A stretch of DNA of 43,277 nt, from contig NZ_JACLZC010000020.1 of the NCBI RefSeq assembly GCF_016901735.1, positions 1 to 43,277 of the forward strand, in the 5' to 3' direction. The translations under genes and the position numbers were made by a program. Under the pieces are notes generated by a model, which saw only the letters and a list, made by a program, of their open reading frames with translations, was not told the DNA's origin and searched no databases. The stretch's first letter is position 1. The number at the start of each line of letters is the position of its first letter. The DNA is from Pseudoflavonifractor phocaeensis (GTDB taxonomy: Bacteria > Bacillota > Clostridia > Oscillospirales > Oscillospiraceae). Shown here piece after piece: positions 1 to 7,083 of this stretch.

Positions 1-1
1 G

Positions 2-274
2 CCCACCCCCAGCGGCGTTTATGACGCCAGCGACTACGGCCTCACCCAGCACACCGCCACCCCCGCGCCGGTGCAGACGCCCGTCCCCAATCGGGGTAAC
101 TCCCCCTACACCGATTACGGCACGTCTCCGTATACCGACTATGGGACCTCGCCCTATACGGATTACGGCAACAGCGGGTACAGCCCCTATACGGACTACG
201 GCAACAGCGGGTACAGCCCCTATACCGACTACGGCAACAGCGGATACAGTCCCTACACCGATTACGGAAGATAA
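2..274 (+). CDS. C-terminus of a Tyr/Pro-rich repeat protein (partial, 5' end outside window)
   Basis: The frame is open from the window edge to a TAA at 272-274, so only the last 90 residues are visible. They begin with a Pro/Thr/Ala-rich linker and end in repeats of SPYTDYG (three 8-residue units, then three 11-residue units with NSGY inserted). No catalytic domain is visible. The following VTC/DUF4956 gene starts 18 bp downstream with its own ribosome site, so this is probably the upstream gene of the same operon. In related genomes the VTC-DUF4956-CotH set is often accompanied by a secreted carbohydrate-binding protein, and this could be the tail of such a protein, but that is only a guess from context. 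Confidence 0.6.
   Translation, partial: PTPSGVYDASDYGLTQHTATPAPVQTPVPNRGNSPYTDYGTSPYTDYGTSPYTDYGNSGYSPYTDYGNSGYSPYTDYGNSGYSPYTDYGR
98..268 (+). repeat. In-frame tandem repeats encoding SPYTDYG units
   Basis: Three 24-bp units (98-121, 122-145, 146-169; residues T/N-S-P-Y-T-D-Y-G) are followed by three 33-bp units (170-202, 203-235, 236-268; N-S-G-Y-S-P-Y-T-D-Y-G). Synonymous differences between copies (tat/tac, acg/acc, gac/gat) show selection on the peptide rather than a very recent DNA slippage event. Confidence 0.85.
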
Positions 275-292
275 TGAGACGGGAGGAACGCC

Positions 293-1555
293 ATGCGCGC
301 CGTTCTGCCAGAGGCAAGGGCCATGCGCCATGAGTGGAAGCACCAGATCCATCTGGGAGAGGATCTGGTGCTGTCCCGGCGGCTGCGGCGGCTGTTTCCC
401 CACGACAGCCACGCCGGGCCGGATGGGAGCTACCGGGTGACCAGCCTTTATTTTGATACGCCCTACGACCAGGCGCTGCGGGAAAAGCTGGACGGCGTGG
501 ACCGGCGGGAGAAGTTCCGTCTGCGCTATTACGGCTGTGACACCGGCTTTCTCCGCTTGGAAAAGAAGTATAAGGTCAACGGCCTGTGCGGCAAGCGGAG
601 CGTCTCCATAACGGCGGAGGAGGCGCGGCTACTGCTGGCCGGCGAGGACGATTTTTTGCTGGCCTCCGGTGAGCCCCTGCGGATGGAGTTATACAGCAAG
701 ATACGGGGCAAGGGGCTGCGGCCCAGGACCATCGTCCGCTATGACCGGGAGGCCTTTTGCTACGGACCGGGCAATGTGCGCCTGACGCTGGACCGGCGGG
801 TCCGCACCGGCCTGTGCAGTACGGCCTTTCTGGACCCTGACCGCTTCTGCCTGCCGGTTTTGGAGGGGATTACGGTGCTGGAGGTCAAATACGACGCCTT
901 TTTGCCCGATCTGGTCCGCATGGCGGTGCAGGTGCCCGGCAGACAGGCGGCGGCCTGCTCCAAATACGCCCTTTGCCGGATGGGACTCTTTCTCTTTTTC
1001 GTCTACAAGAGGAGTTACAGCGGGGTGATGTACTCCCCCAGCTTTGGGGTGACCCTGGTGGCCCTGTGCCTCATCACCACGCTGCTCATCATGACGGTCA
1101 TCAGCAACGTGGTCCTCTCTTTGGGCATGGTGGGCGCGCTGTCCATCGTGCGCTTCCGTACTGCCATCAAGGAGCCCATGGACATCGCCTTTCTCTTCTG
1201 GGCCATTGCGGTGGGGATCGTGCTGGCGGCGGGATTTTTGCCCCTGGCCGTGCTGGGCAGTCTCTTTATCGGCGGAGTATTGCTCCTCTTTTCCCGGCGG
1301 AAGGCGGTGGATTTTCCCTACATCCTGGTGGTCCACTGCCAGGACGCTCAGACAGAGGAGGAGGTGCGCGCCGTGGTGGAGACGCAGGTCCGGCGGATGG
1401 TACTCAAGAGCAAGAGCGTGGACAGCCAGTGTGTGGAGCTCAACTATGAGGTCCGGCTGCGGGAGGGCGAGAGCGGCTTTGTCAATGAGCTGGCCGGGAT
1501 GGAGGGAGTCAGCCATGTGACGCTGGTCTCCTACAACGGCGACTATATGGGATGA
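293..1555 (+). CDS. VTC-type polyphosphate polymerase domain fused to DUF4956 membrane domain
   Basis: Residues ~11-230 match the VTC family: RHEWKH near the N-terminus (residues 12-17), the RREKFRLRYY strand, the LEKKYKVNG basic strand, LEVKYDAFLP and SKYALCR at the end. In eukaryotic VTC4 this tunnel fold makes polyphosphate; bacterial activity is usually unproven. From ~residue 231 the protein turns into DUF4956: VYKRSYSGVMYS, then NVVLSLGMVGALSIVRFRTA and two more hydrophobic helices, ending with a soluble ferredoxin-like tail. These are normally two neighbouring genes. Here they share one frame and the N-terminal part of DUF4956, including most of its first helix, is missing. The ATG at 293 has GGGAGG at 281-286. 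CotH follows 4 bp after the stop. Confidence 0.85.
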   Translation: MRAVLPEARAMRHEWKHQIHLGEDLVLSRRLRRLFPHDSHAGPDGSYRVTSLYFDTPYDQALREKLDGVDRREKFRLRYYGCDTGFLRLEKKYKVNGLCGKRSVSITAEEARLLLAGEDDFLLASGEPLRMELYSKIRGKGLRPRTIVRYDREAFCYGPGNVRLTLDRRVRTGLCSTAFLDPDRFCLPVLEGITVLEVKYDAFLPDLVRMAVQVPGRQAAACSKYALCRMGLFLFFVYKRSYSGVMYSPSFGVTLVALCLITTLLIMTVISNVVLSLGMVGALSIVRFRTAIKEPMDIAFLFWAIAVGIVLAAGFLPLAVLGSLFIGGVLLLFSRRKAVDFPYILVVHCQDAQTEEEVRAVVETQVRRMVLKSKSVDSQCVELNYEVRLREGESGFVNELAGMEGVSHVTLVSYNGDYMG

Positions 1556-1559
1556 GAGT

Positions 1560-3011
1560 ATGATCCAGCATAAATACATCGACGGGATATGTCTGGGCGG
1601 CGGGATCGGGGCGGCGGCGCTGGTGATATGGCTCCTTCTCTTCGGACGGCAGGTGATTCCCGCCGCCACCGCCGCGCCGGGCTATGTGAGCCGCCTTTTT
1701 GACGAGAGCCGGGTCCACACCATTGACATCCGGGTGGAGGACTGGGGGGCCTTTGTGGCCCGGGCGGAGGAAAAGGAATATGTACCCTGTACGGTGGAGA
1801 TCGACGGGACGGAGTTTTACCAGGTGGGGCTCCGGGCCAAGGGGAGCAATTCCCTCCGGCTGATCGGGGAGTATGGTCTGAGCCGTTACAGCATGGTGCT
1901 GGAATTTGACCACTATCTGGAGGGCGGAAACTATTATGGCCTGGACAAGCTGTCCCTGGATACCTCCTTTCAGGACAACAGCTATCTCAAGGCCTATCTC
2001 GCCTACGATATGATGGACTTTATGGGGGTGCCCGCGCCGCTGTGCAGCTATACCTGGGTGACGGTCAACGGGACGGACTGGGGTCTGTTTCTGGCCACCG
2101 AGGAGCCGGAGGAGGCCTTTGCCCGCCGGAATTTCGGGGCGGAGTACGGACAGCTCTACAAGCCGGACTACCGCTCCCTCAGCGCGGAAAACGCCGACGT
2201 GGCCCTGCGCTACATCGACGACGACCCGGACAGCTACCCAAATCTCTTTGATAACGCCCGCTTTTCTCCCACCGAAGAGGACAAAAAACGGCTGATCGCC
2301 GCATTGAAAACCCTTTCCACCGGAGAAAACCTGGAAACGGCGGTGGATGTGGACCAGGTACTGCGCTATTTTACGGTACAGGTCTTTGTAATGAACTGGG
2401 ACAGCTATCTGGGCCATACGGGACACAATTATTTTTTGTATGAACAGGACGGGATCATTAGCATCCTGCCCTGGGACTATAATCTGGCCTTTGGGACCTA
2501 TGCGCTGGGGATGCCCAACCCCATCCGGGACCCCAACATCATCATCAACTACCCCATCAACACGCCGGCGGAGGGGAGCGTCATGCTCAACCGGCCGCTT
2601 TACCATAACCTCATGCAGAACGAAACCTATTTTCAGCGGTATCACGCCTATTTTGACCAGCTGCTTTCCGACTATTTTGAGAGCGGACGGTTTGAGACGC
2701 TGGTCCGGCAGGTGGAAAAAAGGATCGCGCCCTATGCGGAACAGGACCCCACGGCCTTTTGCTCGGCGCAGGACCACCGGCAGGCGGTGGACACCCTGGT
2801 GGAGCTGTGCCTGCTGCGGGCCGACAGCATCCGGGGACAGCTGGACGGGACCATACCGGCCACCCTCCGGGAACAGGAGGAGCGGCCGGGCGTGGGGGTG
2901 GACGCCTCGGCGGTGGCGCTGGAGGATCTGGGGGATTTCGACGACCTGCGGGCCGCCAGGGAAAAGCAGGAGGCGGCTTTGGAGGCGGTGCTGTCCGAGG
3001 CCGGGAATTGA
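1560..3011 (+). CDS. CotH-family protein, membrane anchored
   Basis: A 483-residue protein with one N-terminal membrane segment (~residues 12-35) and then a CotH domain: VGLRAKGSNSLR, the FDHYLEGGNYYGLDKLSLD region, and ILPWDYNLAFG around residues 301-312, which is the Asp-containing active-site block of CotH. CotH in Bacillus spores is an atypical protein kinase of coat proteins. The family is also widespread in non-spore contexts as a cell-surface protein, and VTC, DUF4956 and CotH genes commonly sit together. The start is 4 bp after the preceding TGA with only a weak ribosome site, so translation is probably coupled. The last ~60 residues are Glu/Ala-rich and likely helical. The substrate is unknown. 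Confidence 0.85.
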   Translation: MIQHKYIDGICLGGGIGAAALVIWLLLFGRQVIPAATAAPGYVSRLFDESRVHTIDIRVEDWGAFVARAEEKEYVPCTVEIDGTEFYQVGLRAKGSNSLRLIGEYGLSRYSMVLEFDHYLEGGNYYGLDKLSLDTSFQDNSYLKAYLAYDMMDFMGVPAPLCSYTWVTVNGTDWGLFLATEEPEEAFARRNFGAEYGQLYKPDYRSLSAENADVALRYIDDDPDSYPNLFDNARFSPTEEDKKRLIAALKTLSTGENLETAVDVDQVLRYFTVQVFVMNWDSYLGHTGHNYFLYEQDGIISILPWDYNLAFGTYALGMPNPIRDPNIIINYPINTPAEGSVMLNRPLYHNLMQNETYFQRYHAYFDQLLSDYFESGRFETLVRQVEKRIAPYAEQDPTAFCSAQDHRQAVDTLVELCLLRADSIRGQLDGTIPATLREQEERPGVGVDASAVALEDLGDFDDLRAAREKQEAALEAVLSEAGN

Positions 3012-3022
3012 ATAAGGAACGG

Positions 3023-3057
3023 GAAGTCAGGCGTAGCAATACCCTGACTTCTTTTTT
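3023..3057 (+). terminator. Rho-independent terminator of the VTC-CotH operon
   Basis: GAAGTCAGG (3023-3031) pairs with CCTGACTTC (3043-3051) and is followed by six T (3052-3057). Confidence 0.9.
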
Positions 3058-3109
3058 GCCCAGAATGGGGAAATGTTTGAGAAATCTTTAGAATTAGGAC
3101 CATATATTC

Positions 3110-3188
3110 TTAAAAACGGCATTGCATACTAAGCTTAAGAATCGTTAAGGACCTCTCCCATAAACCGTTAAGAAAGGCAAGGTAGAAT
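3110..3188 (+). promoter_or_regulatory. Candidate response-regulator-dependent promoter with TTAAG direct repeats
   Basis: The 220-bp gap between the CotH terminator and the lysine-rich lipoprotein is AT-rich. It contains TTAAA at 3110 and TTAAG at 3135, 3145 and 3168, two of them exactly 10 bp apart on the same face. A TAGAAT -10 box lies at 3183-3188, 10 bp after the last repeat, with no recognisable -35. That arrangement is typical of OmpR/PhoB-family activation. The OmpR-type regulator encoded at 3935 is the obvious candidate, but binding is inference. Confidence 0.45.
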
Positions 3189-3277
3189 CATAGCCATCAG
3201 GAACACCTCCCATCCCCGGTCAGGGCGGAAGGAAAGGCTTCCCTGAAAATTGCTTAACGGAAGGAAGTACTTAAACG

Positions 3278-3859
3278 ATGAAACCGACAGTAAAAAACAA
3301 GCTGAAAAGCGTGGCGGCCCTGGCTTTGGCGCTGGTGATGTCCGTTTCGGCCATGACAGGCTGCGCCGCCCAAAAAAGCCACGGGAAGGACAGCCCCCGT
3401 ACCGCCCAGACCCAAAGCAAAGACGCCGGAGCCAAGGAGATTTCCCTGAAGAAAAATACCGGCAGAAAGAGCGCCGGTAAGAAGAGTACCGGCAGAAAGA
3501 ATACTGGTAAGCAGGGCGCCAGCAAGAAGGAAACCGGCAAGAAGAACACCGGTAAGCAGGGCGCCAGCAAGAAGGAAACCGGCAAGAAGAACACCGGTAA
3601 GCAGGGCGCCAGCAAGAAGGAAACCGGCAAGAAAAACACCGGCAAGCAGGGCGCCAGCAAGAAGGAAACCGGCAAAAAAAACACCGGCAAGAAGAATACC
3701 GGCAGAAAGAACACCACCGGCCGGAAAACCACGCCTGGCAAAAAGCACACCATGCCCAGAAAGCGTCTGCCCGGTAAAAAGAGCACCATGCCCAAGCAGA
3801 ACGTCCCCACCCGGAAGAGCGCCGCGCCCCAAGGCGGCACGATGAAAAAGACCGCTTGA
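3278..3859 (+). CDS. Lysine-rich repeat lipoprotein
   Basis: 193 residues. The N-terminus has a positively charged start, a hydrophobic core and a lipobox-like AMTGC (Cys29), so the mature protein is predicted to be lipid-anchored outside the cell. From about residue 50 it is made of Lys/Thr/Gly-rich repeats, four of them nearly identical 15-residue units (NTGKQGASKKETGKK), followed by diverged KNTGRK and Arg/Pro/Met-rich sequence. It has no globular domain and carries a strong positive charge, compatible with binding teichoic acid, DNA or other anionic polymers, or with masking surface charge. It lies just upstream of a two-component system and behind a possibly regulated promoter. Ribosome site GGAAGGAAG lies ~10 nt before the ATG. 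Function not recognised. Confidence 0.75.
   Translation: MKPTVKNKLKSVAALALALVMSVSAMTGCAAQKSHGKDSPRTAQTQSKDAGAKEISLKKNTGRKSAGKKSTGRKNTGKQGASKKETGKKNTGKQGASKKETGKKNTGKQGASKKETGKKNTGKQGASKKETGKKNTGKKNTGRKNTTGRKTTPGKKHTMPRKRLPGKKSTMPKQNVPTRKSAAPQGGTMKKTA
3500..3679 (+). repeat. Four 45-bp tandem repeats inside the lysine-rich lipoprotein gene
   Basis: Units at 3500-3544, 3545-3589, 3590-3634 and 3635-3679 encode NTGKQGASKKETGKK with very few nucleotide differences, so copy number could vary by slippage or recombination. Degenerate shorter units flank them. Confidence 0.9.
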
Positions 3860-3871
3860 CGGCATAAAAAA

Positions 3872-3910
3872 CCGAGGTCCCTCCCGCAAACCGGCGCGGG
3901 AGGGACTCGG
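3872..3910 (+). other. Strong GC-rich hairpin between lipoprotein gene and response regulator
   Basis: CCGAG-(G)-TCCCTCCCGC at 3872-3887 pairs with GCGGGAGGGA-CTCGG at 3896-3910, with one bulged base. No T-run follows on the plus strand (AGCAGAAAAAGG follows), so it is not a canonical plus-strand terminator. A run of A precedes it, which would be a T-run on the minus strand, where no gene ends. It may stabilise or partially insulate the downstream two-component mRNA. Confidence 0.6.
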
Positions 3911-3934
3911 AGCAGAAAAAGGAGGCTGGAAACT

Positions 3935-4666
3935 GTGGATGTGCAGACCATTTTGATCGTCGATGACGACGCCGACATCCGGGAAGGACTTCGCATTTTG
4001 CTGAGCGGCGAGCATTATATGATCCTGGAGGCCGACAGCGGCGCACAGGCGCTGGCGCGTATGTCCGATACGGTGGATCTGGTGATTTTGGATATCATGA
4101 TGCCGGGGATGTCCGGCCTCCACGTCTGCGAGGAGATCCGCAAGCGGTCCGCCGTCCCCATCCTGTTTCTCACCGCCAAGGCCCAGGAATCAGATAAGCT
4201 GGTGGGGCTTGTGGCCGGCGGGGACGACTATCTGGCCAAGCCCTTCTCGTACGCCGAATTGATGGGGCGGGTCAAGGCCCTGCTGCGCCGCTACTGCGTT
4301 TACCGGGGCAAGGCCCAGGCCGGCGCCCTCAGCCGGGACAATATGCTCTCCGCCCGCGGAATCAAGATCAGTCTGGACTATAATCAGGTGTGGGTCCGGG
4401 GAAAGGAGGTGGAGCTGACCGACCTGGAATATAAGATCCTGCGCCTGCTGATGCAAAACCCCCAGCGTATTTTTTCCACCCAGAACATCTATGAAAGCGT
4501 ATGGGGAGAGCCCTATTTCTATATTTCCAACGGCACCGTAATGGTGCACATCCGGAAGCTGCGGGTCAAGATCGAAGCGGACCCCCAGAATCCGCGCTGC
4601 CTGAAAACGGTATGGGGAAAGGGGTATCGCTTTGAGATCAACGGAACGGAAGACGCGCAGGCATAG
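3935..4666 (+). CDS. OmpR-family response regulator
   Basis: 243 residues. The receiver domain (~4-120) has the acidic pocket D10-D11-D12, phospho-acceptor Asp53 in VILDIMMPG, Thr80 in FLTAK and Lys102 in LAKPF. The C-terminal winged helix (~145-235) has TDLEYKILRLLM and WGKGYRFE, typical of OmpR/PhoB DNA-binding domains. The start is a GTG with AAGGAGG at 3919-3925. The sensor kinase gene overlaps its 3' end, so the pair is translated together. The adjacent lysine-rich lipoprotein promoter carries TTAAG direct repeats and is a plausible target. Confidence 0.93.
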   Translation: MDVQTILIVDDDADIREGLRILLSGEHYMILEADSGAQALARMSDTVDLVILDIMMPGMSGLHVCEEIRKRSAVPILFLTAKAQESDKLVGLVAGGDDYLAKPFSYAELMGRVKALLRRYCVYRGKAQAGALSRDNMLSARGIKISLDYNQVWVRGKEVELTDLEYKILRLLMQNPQRIFSTQNIYESVWGEPYFYISNGTVMVHIRKLRVKIEADPQNPRCLKTVWGKGYRFEINGTEDAQA

Positions 4667-5957
4667 TCTGACCACCCAATTCAGCGCCTTGCTCTGTCTG
4701 GCGGGTCTGGCCAGCGCCGCCCTCTTTCTGACGCTTCAGATAGGGGGCGGGATGCTGCTCAATCTCTATCTGGACACGTCGGATTTTGAAACCCGATACA
4801 TTGAGAAAAAGCTCCGGTCCCTCCAGGACTATGTGACCCAGCATCACCTTTCCACCCAGGATACCGGGGCGCTCAGCGGCTGGCTGGAGAAAAATCCCCT
4901 TGTGCTGGTGGAGCTTTACCGCGCCAACCGGCTGATCTATACCTCTCTCGCGCCGGAAGAATCCGGGGAAAACCGGGAAGAGGCCCCCTATTACGACTGG
5001 GTGACCTACTATTCCCTGTCTTTTTCCGACGGAGAGGTCCAGGCGGTTTTATATACCGCAGAGAGCTATCAGTGGTTTGCAGGTCTGATGATTGTCAGCC
5101 TGCTGCTGTCAGCCCTGCTGTTCCTTCTTGTCTTTCTCCTGGGAAGCCGGCGGATGGTGGACTATATTTGCCGGCTCAGCGGGCAGATCCAGGCCATGGA
5201 GGGGGGAGACCTGGACCAGCCCATCCTGGTGGAGGGGAACAACGAGCTGTCCCGGCTGGCTCAGGGGCTGGACGCCATGCGCCTCTCCTTTCGGGAGCAG
5301 CGCAGGCGGGAGAGCGCGCTGTTCCGGGCCAACCAGACCATGATTACCCAGATGTCCCACGATTTGCGCACCCCTCTGACGGCGCTGCAGATCTATACCG
5401 ACATCCTCCGCTACCGGAAATTTGAGGATGCCCGGCAGGCCGAGCTCTATTTGAGCCGGATTGACGCCAAGGTGGCCCAGATCAAGCAGCTTTCCGAGCA
5501 TATTTTTCAATATTCCCTGATTTCCGGAGAGCAGCCGGTCCGGCTGGAGCCGCCCAGACCGGCCCGGGAGGTGTTCCACGACGCCCTTTCCGAGTTGACC
5601 GGATATCTGGAGCAGCAGGGCTTTTCCTGCGTGCCGGCGCTCTGCTGGCCGGAAGCCGGCATCGAGGTCTCCACCCCCTACATCAACCGCCTTCTGGACA
5701 ATGTGGGCTCCAATCTCCTCAAATACGCCGACCCGTCCGCCCCCGTGCGGGTGGGCCTTCGGACCGAGGGGGAAGCCCTCCTCCTGACCTTCTGCAACGC
5801 CGTCCGGCCGGACCGGGCAAGGCGGGACAGCAGCGGCGTGGGGCTTTCCAACATGGAAGCCATGATGTCCAAAATGGGGGGCCGACTTTTGGTGGAAAGT
5901 ACCCCGGAGGAGTTCCGGGTGACCCTGGCCTTTCCCCTTGCCGACCAGGGCGCTTAG
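4632..5957 (+). CDS. Membrane sensor histidine kinase
   Basis: 441 residues from the TTG at 4632, which lies inside the regulator gene and overlaps it by 35 bp. GGAAAGGGG about 8 nt upstream can serve as ribosome site. Two membrane helices (~16-40 and ~150-172) flank an extracellular domain of ~110 residues. A HAMP-like linker follows (~173-225), then HisKA with His243 in SHDLRTPLT. The ATPase domain has N-box LLDNVGSNLLKYAD and G-box SSGVGLSNM. The signal is unknown. A later start is possible, because the region before the first helix is short and basic. Confidence 0.9.
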   Translation: MRSTERKTRRHSLTTQFSALLCLAGLASAALFLTLQIGGGMLLNLYLDTSDFETRYIEKKLRSLQDYVTQHHLSTQDTGALSGWLEKNPLVLVELYRANRLIYTSLAPEESGENREEAPYYDWVTYYSLSFSDGEVQAVLYTAESYQWFAGLMIVSLLLSALLFLLVFLLGSRRMVDYICRLSGQIQAMEGGDLDQPILVEGNNELSRLAQGLDAMRLSFREQRRRESALFRANQTMITQMSHDLRTPLTALQIYTDILRYRKFEDARQAELYLSRIDAKVAQIKQLSEHIFQYSLISGEQPVRLEPPRPAREVFHDALSELTGYLEQQGFSCVPALCWPEAGIEVSTPYINRLLDNVGSNLLKYADPSAPVRVGLRTEGEALLLTFCNAVRPDRARRDSSGVGLSNMEAMMSKMGGRLLVESTPEEFRVTLAFPLADQGA

Positions 5958-5969
5958 CGCCCGCCGCGA

Positions 5970-5997
5970 TTGACAGGCAGACAGTTTGTGATAAAAT
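5970..5997 (+). promoter_or_regulatory. Sigma-70-type promoter overlapping the kinase terminator
   Basis: TTGACA (5970-5975), 16-bp spacer, TAAAAT (5992-5997). The boxes lie within the left arm and loop of the terminator hairpin that follows the kinase gene, so one 50-bp element ends one unit and starts the next. Confidence 0.75.
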
Positions 5998-6022
5998 AAG
6001 ATCACATACTGTCTGCTTTTTT
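5977..6022 (+). terminator. Terminator of the two-component operon
   Basis: GCAGACAGT (5977-5985) pairs with ACTGTCTGC (6008-6016), extended by GTGAT/ATCAC, followed by six T (6017-6022). Confidence 0.85.
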
Positions 6023-6045
6023 GCGGAGCATAAGGAGGGGAAAGG

Positions 6046-7032
6046 ATGGGGTTCTTTGATTTTTTTCGTAAAAAGAAGCTGAGCCACACGGAAAAAGCCG
6101 CTGCCGCCTGTCAGAGCTGCGGCCCTGAAGCGGCGGAGCGCTGGTTCCCGGGCGGACCGGAAGAGGCGGCGGACATCCTTTCCTCCCTGGCAAATATCTG
6201 CCAGGTGGATCTGGACCGGTGCGGCGTCCGGGAATACGGTCAGCTTTTGCGCGCGTACACGGACCTTGCCGACCGAGAGACGGAAGGGAAGCCGGAGGAC
6301 GGCGGGACGGCCAAGGAGCCGGCGGAGTTCTCAAATCCCTTCGTGCGCACCCCCAAGACGGCCCGGGAGGTACTGGAATATACCGCCATCCACCTGCGGG
6401 ACCGGAGCTTTTCGGTATCCGGCGAGGAGGAGCTGCGTTTTCTGCGGGGGCGGGTCGCGGCGGCGGAGAAACAGTCCCGCCCCGGCGAACATCTGGAGCT
6501 GTGCTTTTATTTTGAAACCGCGGCGGAATGGCTCACCTGCTGGCGTCTGCTGGGCGAGCGGCCCATCAGCTGGCAGCAGGGGGACGCCTATCTGGAGCGG
6601 TACCGGCGGGGACGCCGGTTTATGGAGGAGGGCCGGTTCCGGTGGGCGATTCAGACCTTACGGGGCAGCTTGTGCCTCAATCCCGTGGGGATCAGCGCCA
6701 GATTTGCCCTGTGTGAGTGCTATTTCCGCCTTAAGGAATGCTCGTCGGCCCGGCGGTGTTTGAATGAAACGGCCCGGTTTCTGACGGCGTCCGGGGAGAT
6801 CGCCAGATTTTACAGACAGATGGGCCATATTGAGTATGAGGGAGGCAATTACCTGGGGGCCATGGCCTGCTATGCGTACAGTCTGAAATTTGCCGATGAC
6901 TCGGCGGTGGAGGGGACTCTGGAGCAGATCCGGGTCCATATGGGAGAGGCCGGCGACCAGGTGTGTCGGGACCCGGTCTCGGTGCTGAAGCGGCGTAACA
7001 TTACCGTGCTGAAAACAGATAAAAGAGGATAA
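6046..7032 (+). CDS. TPR-like protein of unknown function
   Basis: 328 residues, soluble, no signal peptide. The N-terminus (MGFFDFFRKKK) is amphipathic and basic. The second half (about 180-310) reads as helical TPR-like hairpins: RRFMEEGRFRWAIQTLRGSLCLNP, ARFALCECYFRLKECSSARRCL, and YRQMGHIEYEGGNYLGAMACYAYSLKF. Such repeats usually mediate protein contacts. It has its own promoter (5970-5997), a good AGGAGGGG ribosome site, and a bidirectional terminator shared with the convergent uxuB operon, so it is a single-gene unit. The middle section (PFVRTPKTAREVLEYTAIHLRDRSF) is not recognised. Confidence 0.8.
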   Translation: MGFFDFFRKKKLSHTEKAAAACQSCGPEAAERWFPGGPEEAADILSSLANICQVDLDRCGVREYGQLLRAYTDLADRETEGKPEDGGTAKEPAEFSNPFVRTPKTAREVLEYTAIHLRDRSFSVSGEEELRFLRGRVAAAEKQSRPGEHLELCFYFETAAEWLTCWRLLGERPISWQQGDAYLERYRRGRRFMEEGRFRWAIQTLRGSLCLNPVGISARFALCECYFRLKECSSARRCLNETARFLTASGEIARFYRQMGHIEYEGGNYLGAMACYAYSLKFADDSAVEGTLEQIRVHMGEAGDQVCRDPVSVLKRRNITVLKTDKRG

Positions 7033-7035
7033 AAA

Positions 7036-7067
7036 ACCGGTTATCCAAAAGGATAACCGGTTTTTTT
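7036..7067. terminator. Bidirectional terminator between convergent units
   Basis: ACCGGTTATCC (7036-7046) pairs with GGATAACCGGT (7051-7061). An A-run precedes it and seven T follow, so it can end both the plus-strand TPR gene and the minus-strand uxuB operon. Confidence 0.9.
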
Positions 7068-7083
7068 GAATAAAAGGGAGAAA

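Noticed and set aside
3500..3679. Tandem 45-bp repeats considered as a CRISPR array
   Set aside because: The units are directly adjacent without spacers and encode an in-frame peptide repeat.
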